Source of the DNA: Stratiolaelaps scimitus
Taxonomy: Eukaryota; Arthropoda; Arachnida; Mesostigmata; Laelapidae
Direction of reading: 5' to 3'
Length of the DNA: 64,000 nucleotides
Assembly: GCA_019614645.1 (NCBI GenBank)
Contig: JABWDB010000005.1
Location: forward strand, 16,853,001 to 16,917,000
Both the position numbers and the translations under genes were made by a program. Positions 33,551-43,060 of this stretch are shown one piece after another (position 1 is the first letter of the stretch; each line of letters opens with the position of its first letter). A model generated the notes under the pieces. The model ran no database searches. It saw only the letters and a list, made by a program, of their open reading frames with translations, and was not told the DNA's origin.

Positions 33551-34249
33551 ATGTTCTCTCCGCTCATCGCGCATTGTGTCAGTGTGTCTGTATGCCACCG
33601 GATGGAAGTCTCGGTACCGGTGTCTTTGGCCGTGTCGGCCGGATGCTCGCTCCCGCAACCACCACGACTGCTATTACCAAGCTTTCCGCTTACCGTAGTG
33701 GGCTCCGCAGCGGCGGCTGTAGCTGCCCAGACTGCCCCAGCCCAGCCGGTGTCACCGTGCGTCTGTTTGTGCGTTGTGTATAGCGATGCGCGGCCACATC
33801 ATATCTTGTCTCCCAGGAGCATCATCGCACTGCTCTGCACGATGCCGTTCCACTCTTCGTCTCATTATGCGGCGGCGGCAGCAGCAGCAGCAGCGGCGGC
33901 GGTGAAGGCAGCGATGTGCCGGGGAGCATCTGCCATTGGCCGCCAGCGGTCGAGGAGGATGCGCGAAGATGAGCCGCGCAAGCGTCGCCCATTGGCCAGT
34001 CAGAAACCAGGGGAGGGGGCAGCCAGAACAGAGAATGGCGGGCCGTCAGAATGGGAGAATCTTCATGTTGCTCAGTTGAGTCAATGGATGGATGTTGGGG
34101 TGATCGCGCAGTCACATCTGTACTTAAACCTGCGCAAGCCTGCTCACTGTCTGCTGTTATGGAAAGGTGAACTAGACGCGACACAGGGCCTTGCGTCGGG
34201 GGCAGTTGTAAAAGCTATAATATGTGTTATGGCACAACGGAGCCGATGA
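33551..34249 (+). CDS. Longest open frame in the window (232 codons from ATG)
   Basis: The frame is open from 33482; the first ATG is at 33551 and others follow at 33602 and 33842. The predicted product has a Pro/Val/Ala-rich first half and an 11-residue Ala run. A basic segment, RQRSRRMREDEPRKRRPL, resembles a bipartite nuclear localisation signal. The C-terminal 90 residues are of ordinary composition. No known domain is visible. The length exceeds random expectation only modestly, because the first half is GC-rich and triplet-biased, and the minus strand is open over 33822-34184. Two inverted CCAAT boxes fall inside the frame (33932-33940 and 33988-33997), so the same DNA could instead be a promoter. 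Confidence 0.22.
   Translation: MFSPLIAHCVSVSVCHRMEVSVPVSLAVSAGCSLPQPPRLLLPSFPLTVVGSAAAAVAAQTAPAQPVSPCVCLCVVYSDARPHHILSPRSIIALLCTMPFHSSSHYAAAAAAAAAAAVKAAMCRGASAIGRQRSRRMREDEPRKRRPLASQKPGEGAARTENGGPSEWENLHVAQLSQWMDVGVIAQSHLYLNLRKPAHCLLLWKGELDATQGLASGAVVKAIICVMAQRSR
33930..33998. promoter_or_regulatory. Pair of inverted CCAAT boxes in CpG-rich DNA
   Basis: GCCATTGGC (33932) and CCCATTGGCC (33988) lie 56 bp apart. A TCAGTT Initiator with A at 34074 lies downstream, with a partial DPE-like TGATC at about +28. The set is suggestive of a promoter but overlaps the open frame described above. Confidence 0.2.
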
Positions 34250-34415
34250 GTGAGACAACGGATGACAACGGCTCGAGGAGAGACGGCCAAATAGATAGTG
34301 TAATGCATAACTTATAGGTAGGCTGTTGAGGCCCATAGTTAACTAACCTCGTGCATATTTAGATATGAGGGACCTGCGGGATTATTGGGGCTTGGCCAAC
34401 AAATTGTGGGATAAA

Positions 34416-34601
34416 TCAGCAGGCCACGAATAAGAAGGTGAATAGAAGGACAAAGCGAATGATGGACCTTGGTACCCTTCTGGTATCTTCGTAATGGATC
34501 AATGTGGCACTCGGACCATAACGGTCGCTACATAGCGATTTCGAAACGGATAGGTAAGTAAGGGCACAGGCAGTAAGCGCTAACATGCATTTAAGTGCCA
34601 T
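34416..34601 (-). CDS. Small ORF (61 codons) with signal-peptide-like start
   Basis: An ATG-initiated minus frame begins MALKCMLALTACALTYLSVS, which resembles a secretory signal with an Ala/Leu core. It ends IIRFVLLFTFLFVAC, a hydrophobic tail directly before the stop. Such a layout is seen in small secreted or tail-anchored proteins. The plus strand is also open opposite it and ends in a strong donor-like G|GTAAGTA near 34553, so the strand and reality are unsettled. Hydrophobic ORFs of this length arise by chance. Confidence 0.15.
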   Translation of the reverse strand: MALKCMLALTACALTYLSVSKSLCSDRYGPSATLIHYEDTRRVPRSIIRFVLLFTFLFVAC

Positions 34602-36010
34602 TGGAAATGAACTTTATCGAAAGTTGGAGACAATTCTAGTCGTCGTCAAGAAACCGTAAGTAGATCCATGTTGTGCATGGAATCCGTCACTTTACCGTAC
34701 CGATACAAGCTACAACAGACGACGAGTAATAGAGATGAGCATTTTTACTTCCATTTCTGCAACGGGCCAGAATTGCTTATATCTCGGCGGGTGATTTTCA
34801 TAAAAAAAAACTATTTTCTCCATGTGCACAATAGTGTTTTTTGCACACGTTTCGTGCGCACGCGCACGGAAGATTGTCTATAAAGTAAGTGGTGAATATC
34901 ATCCTAATTATAACTTCCACATTACTCCTAAGAAAATGGACACTATGTTTAGTATCGTCATAAATCGATGATGGTTCTACAGGCGACACAGTTGGCTGAC
35001 GTCTCGCGACTTCGGCTAAGCGAAAAGGTGCGTATATGATTATATTCCAAAGAAATGACACATACACAGTTGCATTTAGGAACTTCGTATGCGTTCGAGT
35101 TTATAACGCGTAGTCTCGATTAGACTCCTGGACGGACATGCAGGGTTCTCCGATGTGCATTCAGCGGTCCCCAAAGGATGGTTTCGCGGACGCGACGAAC
35201 GACACAGCAGAAAGCATAGTGACGACAACGACAAGAGCTGTCTGTGTACGTCTATGCTTGTATCGATTTTTGTGGGATCGCGCAGACCTTCTGACTCGCA
35301 AACCCGTTCTGAAGATGGCGGTGGACGACCTTTGGGACATTACTAACTCGGCTGCTGCGCCGGGTCTTTCTACTGCCCGTTTTCGTTATGTTGTTATCTC
35401 TAACGATGCTAGGATGTAAATAGTTGCTGCTGCTGCTGCCGCCGCCGCCACTCCTACCGAAGTTCCCTACTGCAGTTCTTCTCTGGCCTTTGGGTACTTC
35501 TCTGCTTTTAGCTCAGTCGCCGATCGGTCAGTGTTGTCCAGCGAGCGTCTACCCATCCCAGCTCACATTGAGCATCCTGCTGCTCCTACGATGCAAACTC
35601 TGGTGGCGCTGGGCGCCGCCGGCCCGTCTTTATATCGGCCTATCTATCTCTACGTGGTCTCTGGACTCCATATATGTCGCTAGCTGTGCATTGTGTCTTC
35701 ATTATGACCGCGGCAGATGGAAGAAATAGAGTTGGCAGAGAGAACAGATAAAGGCGAACAGAGACGTCCGTGATAGAGGTGTCCGCCAATGTGATTCTTC
35801 TTCTCCTAGGCGGTTCGGCGTTAGATGGGATCCGATCGGATCGATGCGATGGGTTGTGGCTCGCGCTTTGGCGATCTCTTCTATTTCTCTCGTATCCTAG
35901 CTCGTCTTAGCTTTTCTGAGCCCTCTATGAGCTCTTCGCTCGTCATTGCTCTCTCTCTCTCTTTCCTCTACCCGCTCGTTGTCTTCACACTTCGCACAAG
36001 AGCAGAAGCC
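34602..36010. other. Mostly non-coding stretch
   Basis: Donor-like GTAAGT sites lie near 34631 and 34888. The first follows a 24-codon frame (MHLSAIGNELYRKLETI...) that reads well but is too short to call. CTG/GCC run at about 35425-35452. Confidence 0.45.
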
Positions 36011-36018
36011 GAAGAAGT

Positions 36019-36225
36019 ATGGAACCAGCAGCAGAAGAAGACGCTGAAGAAGACGAAGAAGCAACTGCAGCCGAAGAATCAATCGACATCGTCAACAACA
36101 ACAGCAACAACAACGCCGCCACCACCACCAGCACCATCATCCGTAACACTTCCTCTTTGCTGAGACTCGTCTCCGATGTGTTCTCTATCCCATACATTTT
36201 GCACCCGTCGTCGTTGTCGTCTTAG
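36019..36225 (+). CDS. Unrecognised 68-codon ORF with acidic N-terminus
   Basis: An ATG in a good context (A at -3, G at +4) starts an acidic segment, MEPAAEEDAEEDEEATAAEE, followed by Asn and Thr runs and a hydrophobic end. GAA and CAA triplet repeats underlie the low-complexity parts, so the frame could be a repeat artefact. No domain or clear donor. Confidence 0.12.
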   Translation: MEPAAEEDAEEDEEATAAEESIDIVNNNSNNNAATTTSTIIRNTSSLLRLVSDVFSIPYILHPSSLSS

Positions 36226-36990
36226 TTCTGCTTCCTCACCTTCGCCAGTGTCTTCTTTTTCGTCTTCATCTTGGCTCGTTCTCTCTCGACACTTTCGTTG
36301 TCCCTTCCGTACGATCTTAGTCTCCTCTCTAGTGCTGCTGCTGCTGCTCTGTGTCGATCTCTGTTTGATCCGATCGACGAAGAAGTGTAAAGAGCAGCAC
36401 AAGGCTGACTGAAACCCCCTCGCACGATCGGCCCATCCTCGTGTCTCTCCCCCCCCCGGAGCCGCCACTGCCACTCCCTCCTCGCATTGTCCTCGGTACC
36501 CTCCTACCGATGTGCGCTGTTCGCTACCCTACGGCGTGAAGCAAACCTAGCGAAGAGGCGAAGATGATCCGAAGTTGCGAGGAGCGACTCGACCTTCACA
36601 GGTCGCAAGAACGCTTACGCTCTAACGCCGCTGGAGAGAAGCAGAAGAACACCACCATAGGGCCGTGCTAGATCTCGTAGACCGGGCATAGCAACGAACG
36701 AACGGAATGAACGCGTCTTGGCTCGTCGGCTTTCGTTCGATTATTTCCTATCTCTCTCTCTCCCTCTCTCTTTCTCTCTTGAGCAGACAATTGCACTGCG
36801 CGCTCAGCGTCTGTGCAACAGCAACATCAAGATATCTCAATATAGGCGACAATATATTCAATGGACTTCTCCCGCACTCACCGACCGATAGAGACATTCA
36901 GACACATACAGCTTCGTCTCAGGGAGACGGAGTGTGTGCTAGAGAGGGGATACATAGACATTGAGTCGTATGTAGTTAGATCTACAGCGC
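36226..36990. other. Non-coding stretch with (CT)n
   Basis: (CT)n at about 36748-36780 and a C run at about 36450-36459. No supported exon. Confidence 0.5.
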
Positions 36991-37026
<36 letters not shown>

Positions 37027-37028
37027 CA
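36991..37028. repeat. (TA)n tract
   Basis: TA run with CA and TG interruptions, followed by (GA)n at about 37053-37070. Confidence 0.95.
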
Positions 37029-37247
37029 TAGATGAATATATGGAGATGTCTATCGAGAGAGAGAGAGAGAGGCCGGAACGCGCACACGGGGGATAGGAAT
37101 CACGAGAAGAACGAAGACGAGTCGATAGGACTCCATAATAAATGTGCCCATCTCCAGACTCAATCTGTGTATCAGCTCTGATCAACGAGGGCCCAGCGAA
37201 GCTAGAAACGATGAGCTGAGTGCCAAAGTGACACCACTATGACACGA

Positions 37248-37740
37248 TGAGGTTCGAGAGCAGCGACGGCGGCTACGGTGGCGACAATAACAACGCCGAC
37301 AGCAACAGGCGGTAACCAGACGACAACGAAAAAAGTGCAGACCAGTTCGGACTCTGGAGAGACCTTCTGCGAACTGCCAAAATCATGCGATCTGCGATGT
37401 TTCGAAGGGCGACAGACGAAAAAACCTTCCTTGACAGAGGAGGCTAGACGGCGGAGACGATGGATAGCCGATGCGGCGGTCGCGCAACAACTTCTTCTTC
37501 TGGCCAATACCCTCCTCGCCCTGCAAGCCAAGAATCGATCGCTGCCGACAACAATGGAAGCGGGGGCCTGCAGCCGCCGCTACCATAGCTCATCGAGCGG
37601 CATTCTATCTGTCTGCCTGCAGGTTGATTCGTTGGCGCGAATCTGCGCGAGAGATGGCCTGCTACGCCCCGCCGTCGATGCAAAGATACAAGGAGAAAAA
37701 GAGGACTCGGAGAGCGGACGTCCCCTCAGCGACATATGAG
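37248..37740 (+). other. Open, mixed-composition frame without start
   Basis: After a TGA at 37248-37250 the plus frame stays open for about 163 codons to 37739. It begins with Ala/Thr repeats, then SSDSGETFCELPKSCDLRCF and a basic stretch. There is no in-frame ATG before about 37554. The minus strand and a third frame are partly open too. Possibly part of an exon; not called as a gene. Confidence 0.15.
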
Positions 37741-38272
37741 GGAATCGCAACGGGGACAAAGTGAGATGACTTCATCACGCGGTTATTGTTCAGGATGAGC
37801 CCGAGAAGGCGGTTGTTGCTGCTGGTGCCGTAGACTGGTGCCGAGTCACCGCAATTGGATTAGGGCCAGAGCTCGAGATGACGTGAGGCAGAGTCATCCT
37901 TAGCGCGCGAATTAGCTAGACAAAGACGGCCAGCGAGAGCTAGGCTACATAGCATATCTAGAAGTAGACGAAAGTGCCTATGTATAATACATGAGCATTT
38001 CGAGGGATGTGGGCCAGATCTGTGTGATGTCTCCTATGACCACAAAGGTGCTTCATAGGATAGGTAGGCCCAGTGTTGGACACACTCACATATCGAACAA
38101 GTGCGTAATCAAGATATGGATGAAGCACGCGATGGCGAAAAATACAATTATAAATTATTGGTGCATAAGCACGCTTCATCCACTTTTATTACAGTTCCGC
38201 CTGTCTGTAAATAACGGACCACTTGTACTGCATGCTGTTCTTGGTGGTTATCCAGAAAAGCACGCCTTTGTT
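37741..38272. other. Unremarkable non-coding stretch
   Basis: Ordinary sequence; nothing recognisable. Confidence 0.5.
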
Positions 38273-38761
38273 CTAACCTCTGTGTCGTTTTGGCGTTAAC
38301 TCAGTCGTCGAAATGGTATGTCGACTCACGGGACATAATGCAAAATCATGACTCTCCTGATTCATGCCAATCTTACCGGATGGTGAAGCCGTCATCTCCG
38401 CAGCAGACTGATCACAATCTCCAAATGCTTCGAAAGGCACGATGTGAGAGCAGCAATGCTTCAATTGAGATTGAATACAACTATGGAACAGCACTACGAG
38501 ATGGTGCTCGCTCGATCCTAGCGTCCATCCAATGGTGTACGCATCCGACTCAACACAGAGATGTTCAACATTTGCAAAGGATAGATTCATCCTTTCAGCC
38601 TGTCTATCTATGCGCACCGAAGCAAGACATTCTGAGATCAATAGTGGCTTCACACCTCTCAGCCGTTGGTCGGTCGCCGGCACCCGCACGAGGAGAGCAG
38701 GGACCTTTCTGGCGTCTCGTAACAGCATTCGTGTAGTGGCTGCCTCGGCGTAGAGACTCAT
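38273..38761 (-). CDS. Unrecognised 162-codon ORF, non-repetitive
   Basis: This runs ATG to TAG with no low-complexity segment, one of the least repeat-driven long frames here. The product has scattered Cys and His (for example HSCIQSQLKHCCSH) but no zinc-finger spacing I recognise, and no signal peptide or membrane helix. The plus strand is open over 38290-38736 (148 codons) almost exactly opposite it. Only one strand is likely to be coding, if either. No TATA box, Initiator or flanking splice sites decide it. It may be a single-exon gene, a relic of a mobile element or chance. Confidence 0.2.
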   Translation of the reverse strand: MSLYAEAATTRMLLRDARKVPALLVRVPATDQRLRGVKPLLISECLASVRIDRQAERMNLSFANVEHLCVESDAYTIGWTLGSSEHHLVVLFHSCIQSQLKHCCSHIVPFEAFGDCDQSAAEMTASPSGKIGMNQESHDFALCPVSRHTISTTELTPKRHRG

Positions 38762-40248
38762 CTCGGCCTTCGTTCTGGGTAATCCGCTCAGTTACAATTG
38801 TTCAAGTGCGTGGTGTTGCGGTAGCTATACTTGTGGCGGCTTGCGGTCCTGCGTTCACATAGATTCGCACTTGGCTTTTGTTGTCGAGTTGCGCGGCTCA
38901 CCGCTACGGTGACCGGCGAGCACAAGCAGACGGTTACTGACAACGTTCTGCCCTGATGTACGTATTATAGAAACGCCAAACGGGCCTTGCGTACGAAGCT
39001 TGCGTATCATGTATACGTGCCGATGGTCTAGTTCGCCTAGCGTAAGGTTCGCGCTGCTGTCGAAACAAAGACACTACAAGCAATGAGTGTCTATTGTATG
39101 CATATTGGAAGGGTATCAGGGATGTCAGGTCCAGACGAAGCGTCGACCTCAGAGACATCTCAGTGATGTCACGGCGTCAGCTAACATTTATTAGTGGCGG
39201 AGACCCCGGAGAGCGCTAAAGAAGAGGTTGGCTGAAATGTGTTGAGCTCATGCGAGGTCTGACTGCGAAACGGAGTTCGCCGCGTATTCGGCATTGACGG
39301 CGAACTCACGAAACGACGGGACGCAGCGGGCGTCCGAGTCTACTTCATTTGACCCCAGTAATTCTTGGGAAAGCACTCATTCAGCAAGTCGATCTCGTAT
39401 AGGAGATCACAGGGCTAGTTCGTTTGTCCGACTATCAGAGCTGCGGTTGTTGTAAGAGTCAGATGGTATTTGCGGTATCACCGGACCTCGATACCATTGA
39501 CCGAATTGTATATGTGTCTAACCTTCCCGATGTCATCAATCCGACAACAGCAACGACAACGCATTGAAGAAGAATTCGCCAGCATCATTGAGCTTGCATA
39601 TCATGGTGTTTGTGTTGTTGCATTTGGAGGCGCTAGTTATCAACGGACGAAATCAGAAATGGCATAACAGAGAACTGGTATCTTCATTCGTCCCGTGGTA
39701 CAGTGAACAATTCACAACACTCCCTGATCGAAGGACCCCATTCCTCCCTATCCCAGAGAGGGGTTTCACCTGTACTCAACGATTGAGCCGAAGACTCGCC
39801 ACTGCATTCAGAAGACGAGTAGAGTACCCGGTGCGACCGAAATCCTTTTTCGAGTCATTTCGTTGCTGCTGCTGTCACCAGCTGTCGTCGTCACTGTGAT
39901 TGCTAGGGCAACGTGACGTATCTGCGCCACATCCTTGATGCCCGCGGCTCGCGCAGCGTCAAATCGCGCTACTCCTCACTAACGCCAGTGGCTCACCCGT
40001 CTATCGCTGTCAACTAGCAGGGTGTCGCCGGCATCGCCAGCGTGGGCTGTGCCGCTAGTGGCGACAGGGCACCAGTGAAATCCGCTACGAAATGCCACAC
40101 CATGAACGTACTGAGCTGTGAATGTCTCCATCTGCAATTTATCCTATGCCTCCCCGCCTCCCCGTTTATAACCTTCCCCCTTAGTCCCGTTGCGACGAAG
40201 TTCGGCTCGGTACACGGGAATATCAGCAACCAAAAAAAAAAAGTGTAT
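38762..40248. other. Ordinary non-coding stretch
   Basis: No repeats apart from an A run near 40230. Frames up to 111 codons (39564-39899) lack support. Confidence 0.45.
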
Positions 40249-40272
40249 GTATATTATATATATATATATATT
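40249..40272. repeat. (TA)n tract
   Basis: Short TA-rich run following a poly-A stretch. Confidence 0.85.
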
Positions 40273-41256
40273 TACCAGCAAACCCGTCGTTGCTTTGGAC
40301 GTTCATCATATACCGTCAATGCCAATTCCATGAGGCCAGTATGCCTCTAGTTGTCAGGGCTATCACAGACCATACGATAGGCAACGGCGATCAGCGGATC
40401 GCCCTGAAACGTCTATAATATTATATACTACTGGTACTACTTATATACTAGCACTGCTCCAACTATTGCTACAATACACAGGAGTCGCAAATCGCACTCG
40501 TCGACACGCGCCGCATCGAGCGGACCAAACCCTACCACGGATCAAGCAACTGGTCGACGGTCAGTCAACCAAGCGACCAATCGGCTCCAGTCGATGATCG
40601 TGGCTCACATGATTTGAGCCGGCTCGGATCTGCGCGTCCTTCAGATGGTTTCAGGGCCGGGAAAGAAACAGGTGGATCCCCGCTTGCTAGCTGCTATCAC
40701 TCGCTCGTTTACAGAGTAACCGTGACTGGTTATGATAGAGTATTGCAATTACCATCGTCTTGGATCATGGACCGTCCCACACAGACACATTCGCACGTTG
40801 TCACCATCAGGCGCCGCTGTTCGCTACCTTATAATCGAACAAAAAAAACACGAGTTGTGGCATCGATACTGACGGTAACCAGCGGGCGTCGCGCGGAACC
40901 AGGACGTCCGCGTGTGATGATCAGCCCTGCCTCTGGCAGAGAGTTACAGTTTCATTATGATATTAGACAACCAGACAGCGATAGCCATCTCGATATTCGT
41001 GTGCGCAGGACAGTGAGGAAACTCGATCAGATAATCATTGGGTGATTGGTGGAAATTAATATATAAGTGACGATGAATGAATATCATTTAGCTGGACACC
41101 CTTCTCTGTCGCCGACGAGGGGTCGCTTCGTCAATAACACAACGAATAAACACAGCCAGCCAGCTTTGGCCAGACCAAGGAAAGGCTCGTCGCCAAGGTG
41201 GCATTAGACAAATAGCAAGCGACAAAGGCGTCAATATATACCGGCAAATATCCTCC
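40273..41256. other. Ordinary non-coding stretch
   Basis: A 143-codon plus frame at 40614-41045 starts at TTG and has no recognisable domain. Nothing else is visible. Confidence 0.4.
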
Positions 41257-41285
41257 TATATATAAATATATATATATAATATAAT
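41257..41285. repeat. (TA)n tract
   Basis: Interrupted TA run. A second lies at about 41477-41492. Confidence 0.9.
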
Positions 41286-41330
41286 AGTAGTAGTACGGTA
41301 GTGGTGTATGATATCATTGTTAGTGAAGAT

Positions 41331-41353
41331 ACCAATCAACCAGATTGATTGGT
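41331..41353. repeat. 9-bp perfect inverted repeat
   Basis: ACCAATCAA and TTGATTGGT flank a 5-nt loop. A further small dyad, GATCA-AAG-TGATC, follows about 17 bp downstream. Confidence 0.85.
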
Positions 41354-41499
41354 CATTTGTTTTGCATCAGATCAAAGTGATCAGACCGGCACCACACTTC
41401 TGGATGTCCACATTAGAACTTTGAGCTTGATTTCATAGATTGTTAAATTATTATCATTATTATTATATACACACGCTATATATATATATATATCAAAAA

Positions 41500-43060
41500 T
41501 TAGTTCAGAGTATCGTCTCGAAGGTCTGATTTTACGGCGATCTCATCTATTACATGTCGATAATAACACCGTGCAGCCGTAACTCTTCAGTCACCTACGT
41601 GCGAGCACTCAATTTAATATCGCTCCCTTCCACCGCTATCCTCCGATATCATATATAATCTCAACATGTGTATTTCTTATTCTCTTGCTCTCTCCTTCGA
41701 CTGAATGATGATGGCCTAGTGATGACCGGCAATCCACTACCGCCGCCAGTTCGACACTAGCGCGAGTTCGCCGCGTCAAGATTCAGTACCACTAAGCGAA
41801 TAATAACAGCAACGCATATAATGTCGATATACTCGTTCGCACATCACTGTTGTGCATACTGCTGGCAGCAGCAGCAGCAGCAACAACAACAAATGCAACG
41901 ACAACAACCACAGTGATGTCTCAGACGCGGCAAGCGCACGCAAACCCTTGCAGATAGGCAGACTGCCGGCGGCGGCGGCGGTGGCGGCAGTAGTTGGCAA
42001 CAGTTCTGCTTCTTTTTCCTCTTGACACTTTCTTGCGTTCATCAGCAGTGAGTTGCCGAGTGTCGCGGTCGTACCTCTCTGAGGCGCCAACGGCGAACCA
42101 ATGACTGGGATTGCCGCTGCTGATAGTGTAGCGATGTAAACACGAGCGCACTTCGGCTGGCTGAGAATTCTTCGGCGCTGGAAGACGAGCGAGCGAGCGA
42201 GCGGATGAGAGAGTTGTGAGTGAAAAATAAAGAAGAAAAAAAAAGAACTGACAACCTTCCATCAGTTTTCTTCTTTCCTACGCTGGCACAGCAGCGTAGT
42301 TTGTATACGCGCGTGCGGCCGTTTGGCGATCGCAGGCGCGAGAGAGAGAGAGAGAGAATGAGGTATTCTATTCTTGAATAGAGCTCTAGCGATCTCTCTA
42401 GTCCGCTGCTGCCTCTCAGCGGGCGATAACAGCAGCAGCAGCAGCAGTAGGGCTCCGTCCATCTCGGCTTCGTCCGAGGGACGAAGCCACCAGCCGATGA
42501 GTTCGTCACCGTGGTTCTCATCAACATCGAGGGTAGTAGTAGTAGTAGTAGTTGCTTACTGCAGGAACTTACTGCGGGTACAACGCTTGAGCTGAGTCGT
42601 CCGTCCAGTTTATTGAAAATGGGAAGCTTGTGTATGGCTATGTCACACAGGCAAACACCGCTCGCACAGTGTCCACTGAGACATACAGACGTCACTGTGC
42701 AGTGAGCGGCCGGAGCGTCGCCGCGATCTGCCTAAGTAGCGTGGACAGGGTTCACCCGGCGTGAACCCATTCCTCACATGGATCGACCGCATGACCGCCT
42801 CGTGCTTCAGCTTTAGCGTAGGCGTATTGGAGGACCATCGCCGTAACAACAACAACTGCAGCAGCAGCAGCAGCAGCAGCAGCATCATCGGCAATATAAT
42901 AACAATAATAACAACGACAACACCATCAGCACAAGGGTAACATCAACAACAACAGCAGCAGCAGCATCAGCAACAGCAGTGATATCTCCTCGAGAAAATC
43001 TATCACAAGCTCAGCATCTTTCATCTGCCACCGCGGGACAGAACCAGAGCGGCGGCGGCT
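41500..43060. other. Triplet-rich block
   Basis: CAG/CAA run 41863-41893, GCG run about 41965-41990, (GA)n 42337-42358, CAG run about 42428-42450, GTA run about 42532-42552 and (GCA)9 at 42857-42883, with further CAA/CAG to 42980. The 217-codon minus frame (42042-42695) is repeat-driven and not called. Confidence 0.55.
42857..42883. repeat. (GCA)n microsatellite
   Basis: A perfect run of about nine triplets, one of the longer uninterrupted CAG-type runs in the window. Confidence 0.95.

Noticed and set aside
33600..33783. GTGVFGRV (kinase P-loop-like) and CSCPDC (Buttonhead-box-like) strings in one plus frame
   Set aside because: No following kinase motifs and no zinc fingers, and three frames are open here, so isolated short matches are not evidence.
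41150..41180. CACAGCCAGC...CAGCTTTGG resembling the arthropod miR-2 family
   Set aside because: The seed is not intact, a 4-bp duplication interrupts it, and no precursor hairpin is visible.
42042..42695. 217-codon minus ORF
   Set aside because: Driven by (GA)n, CTG and GTA repeats.
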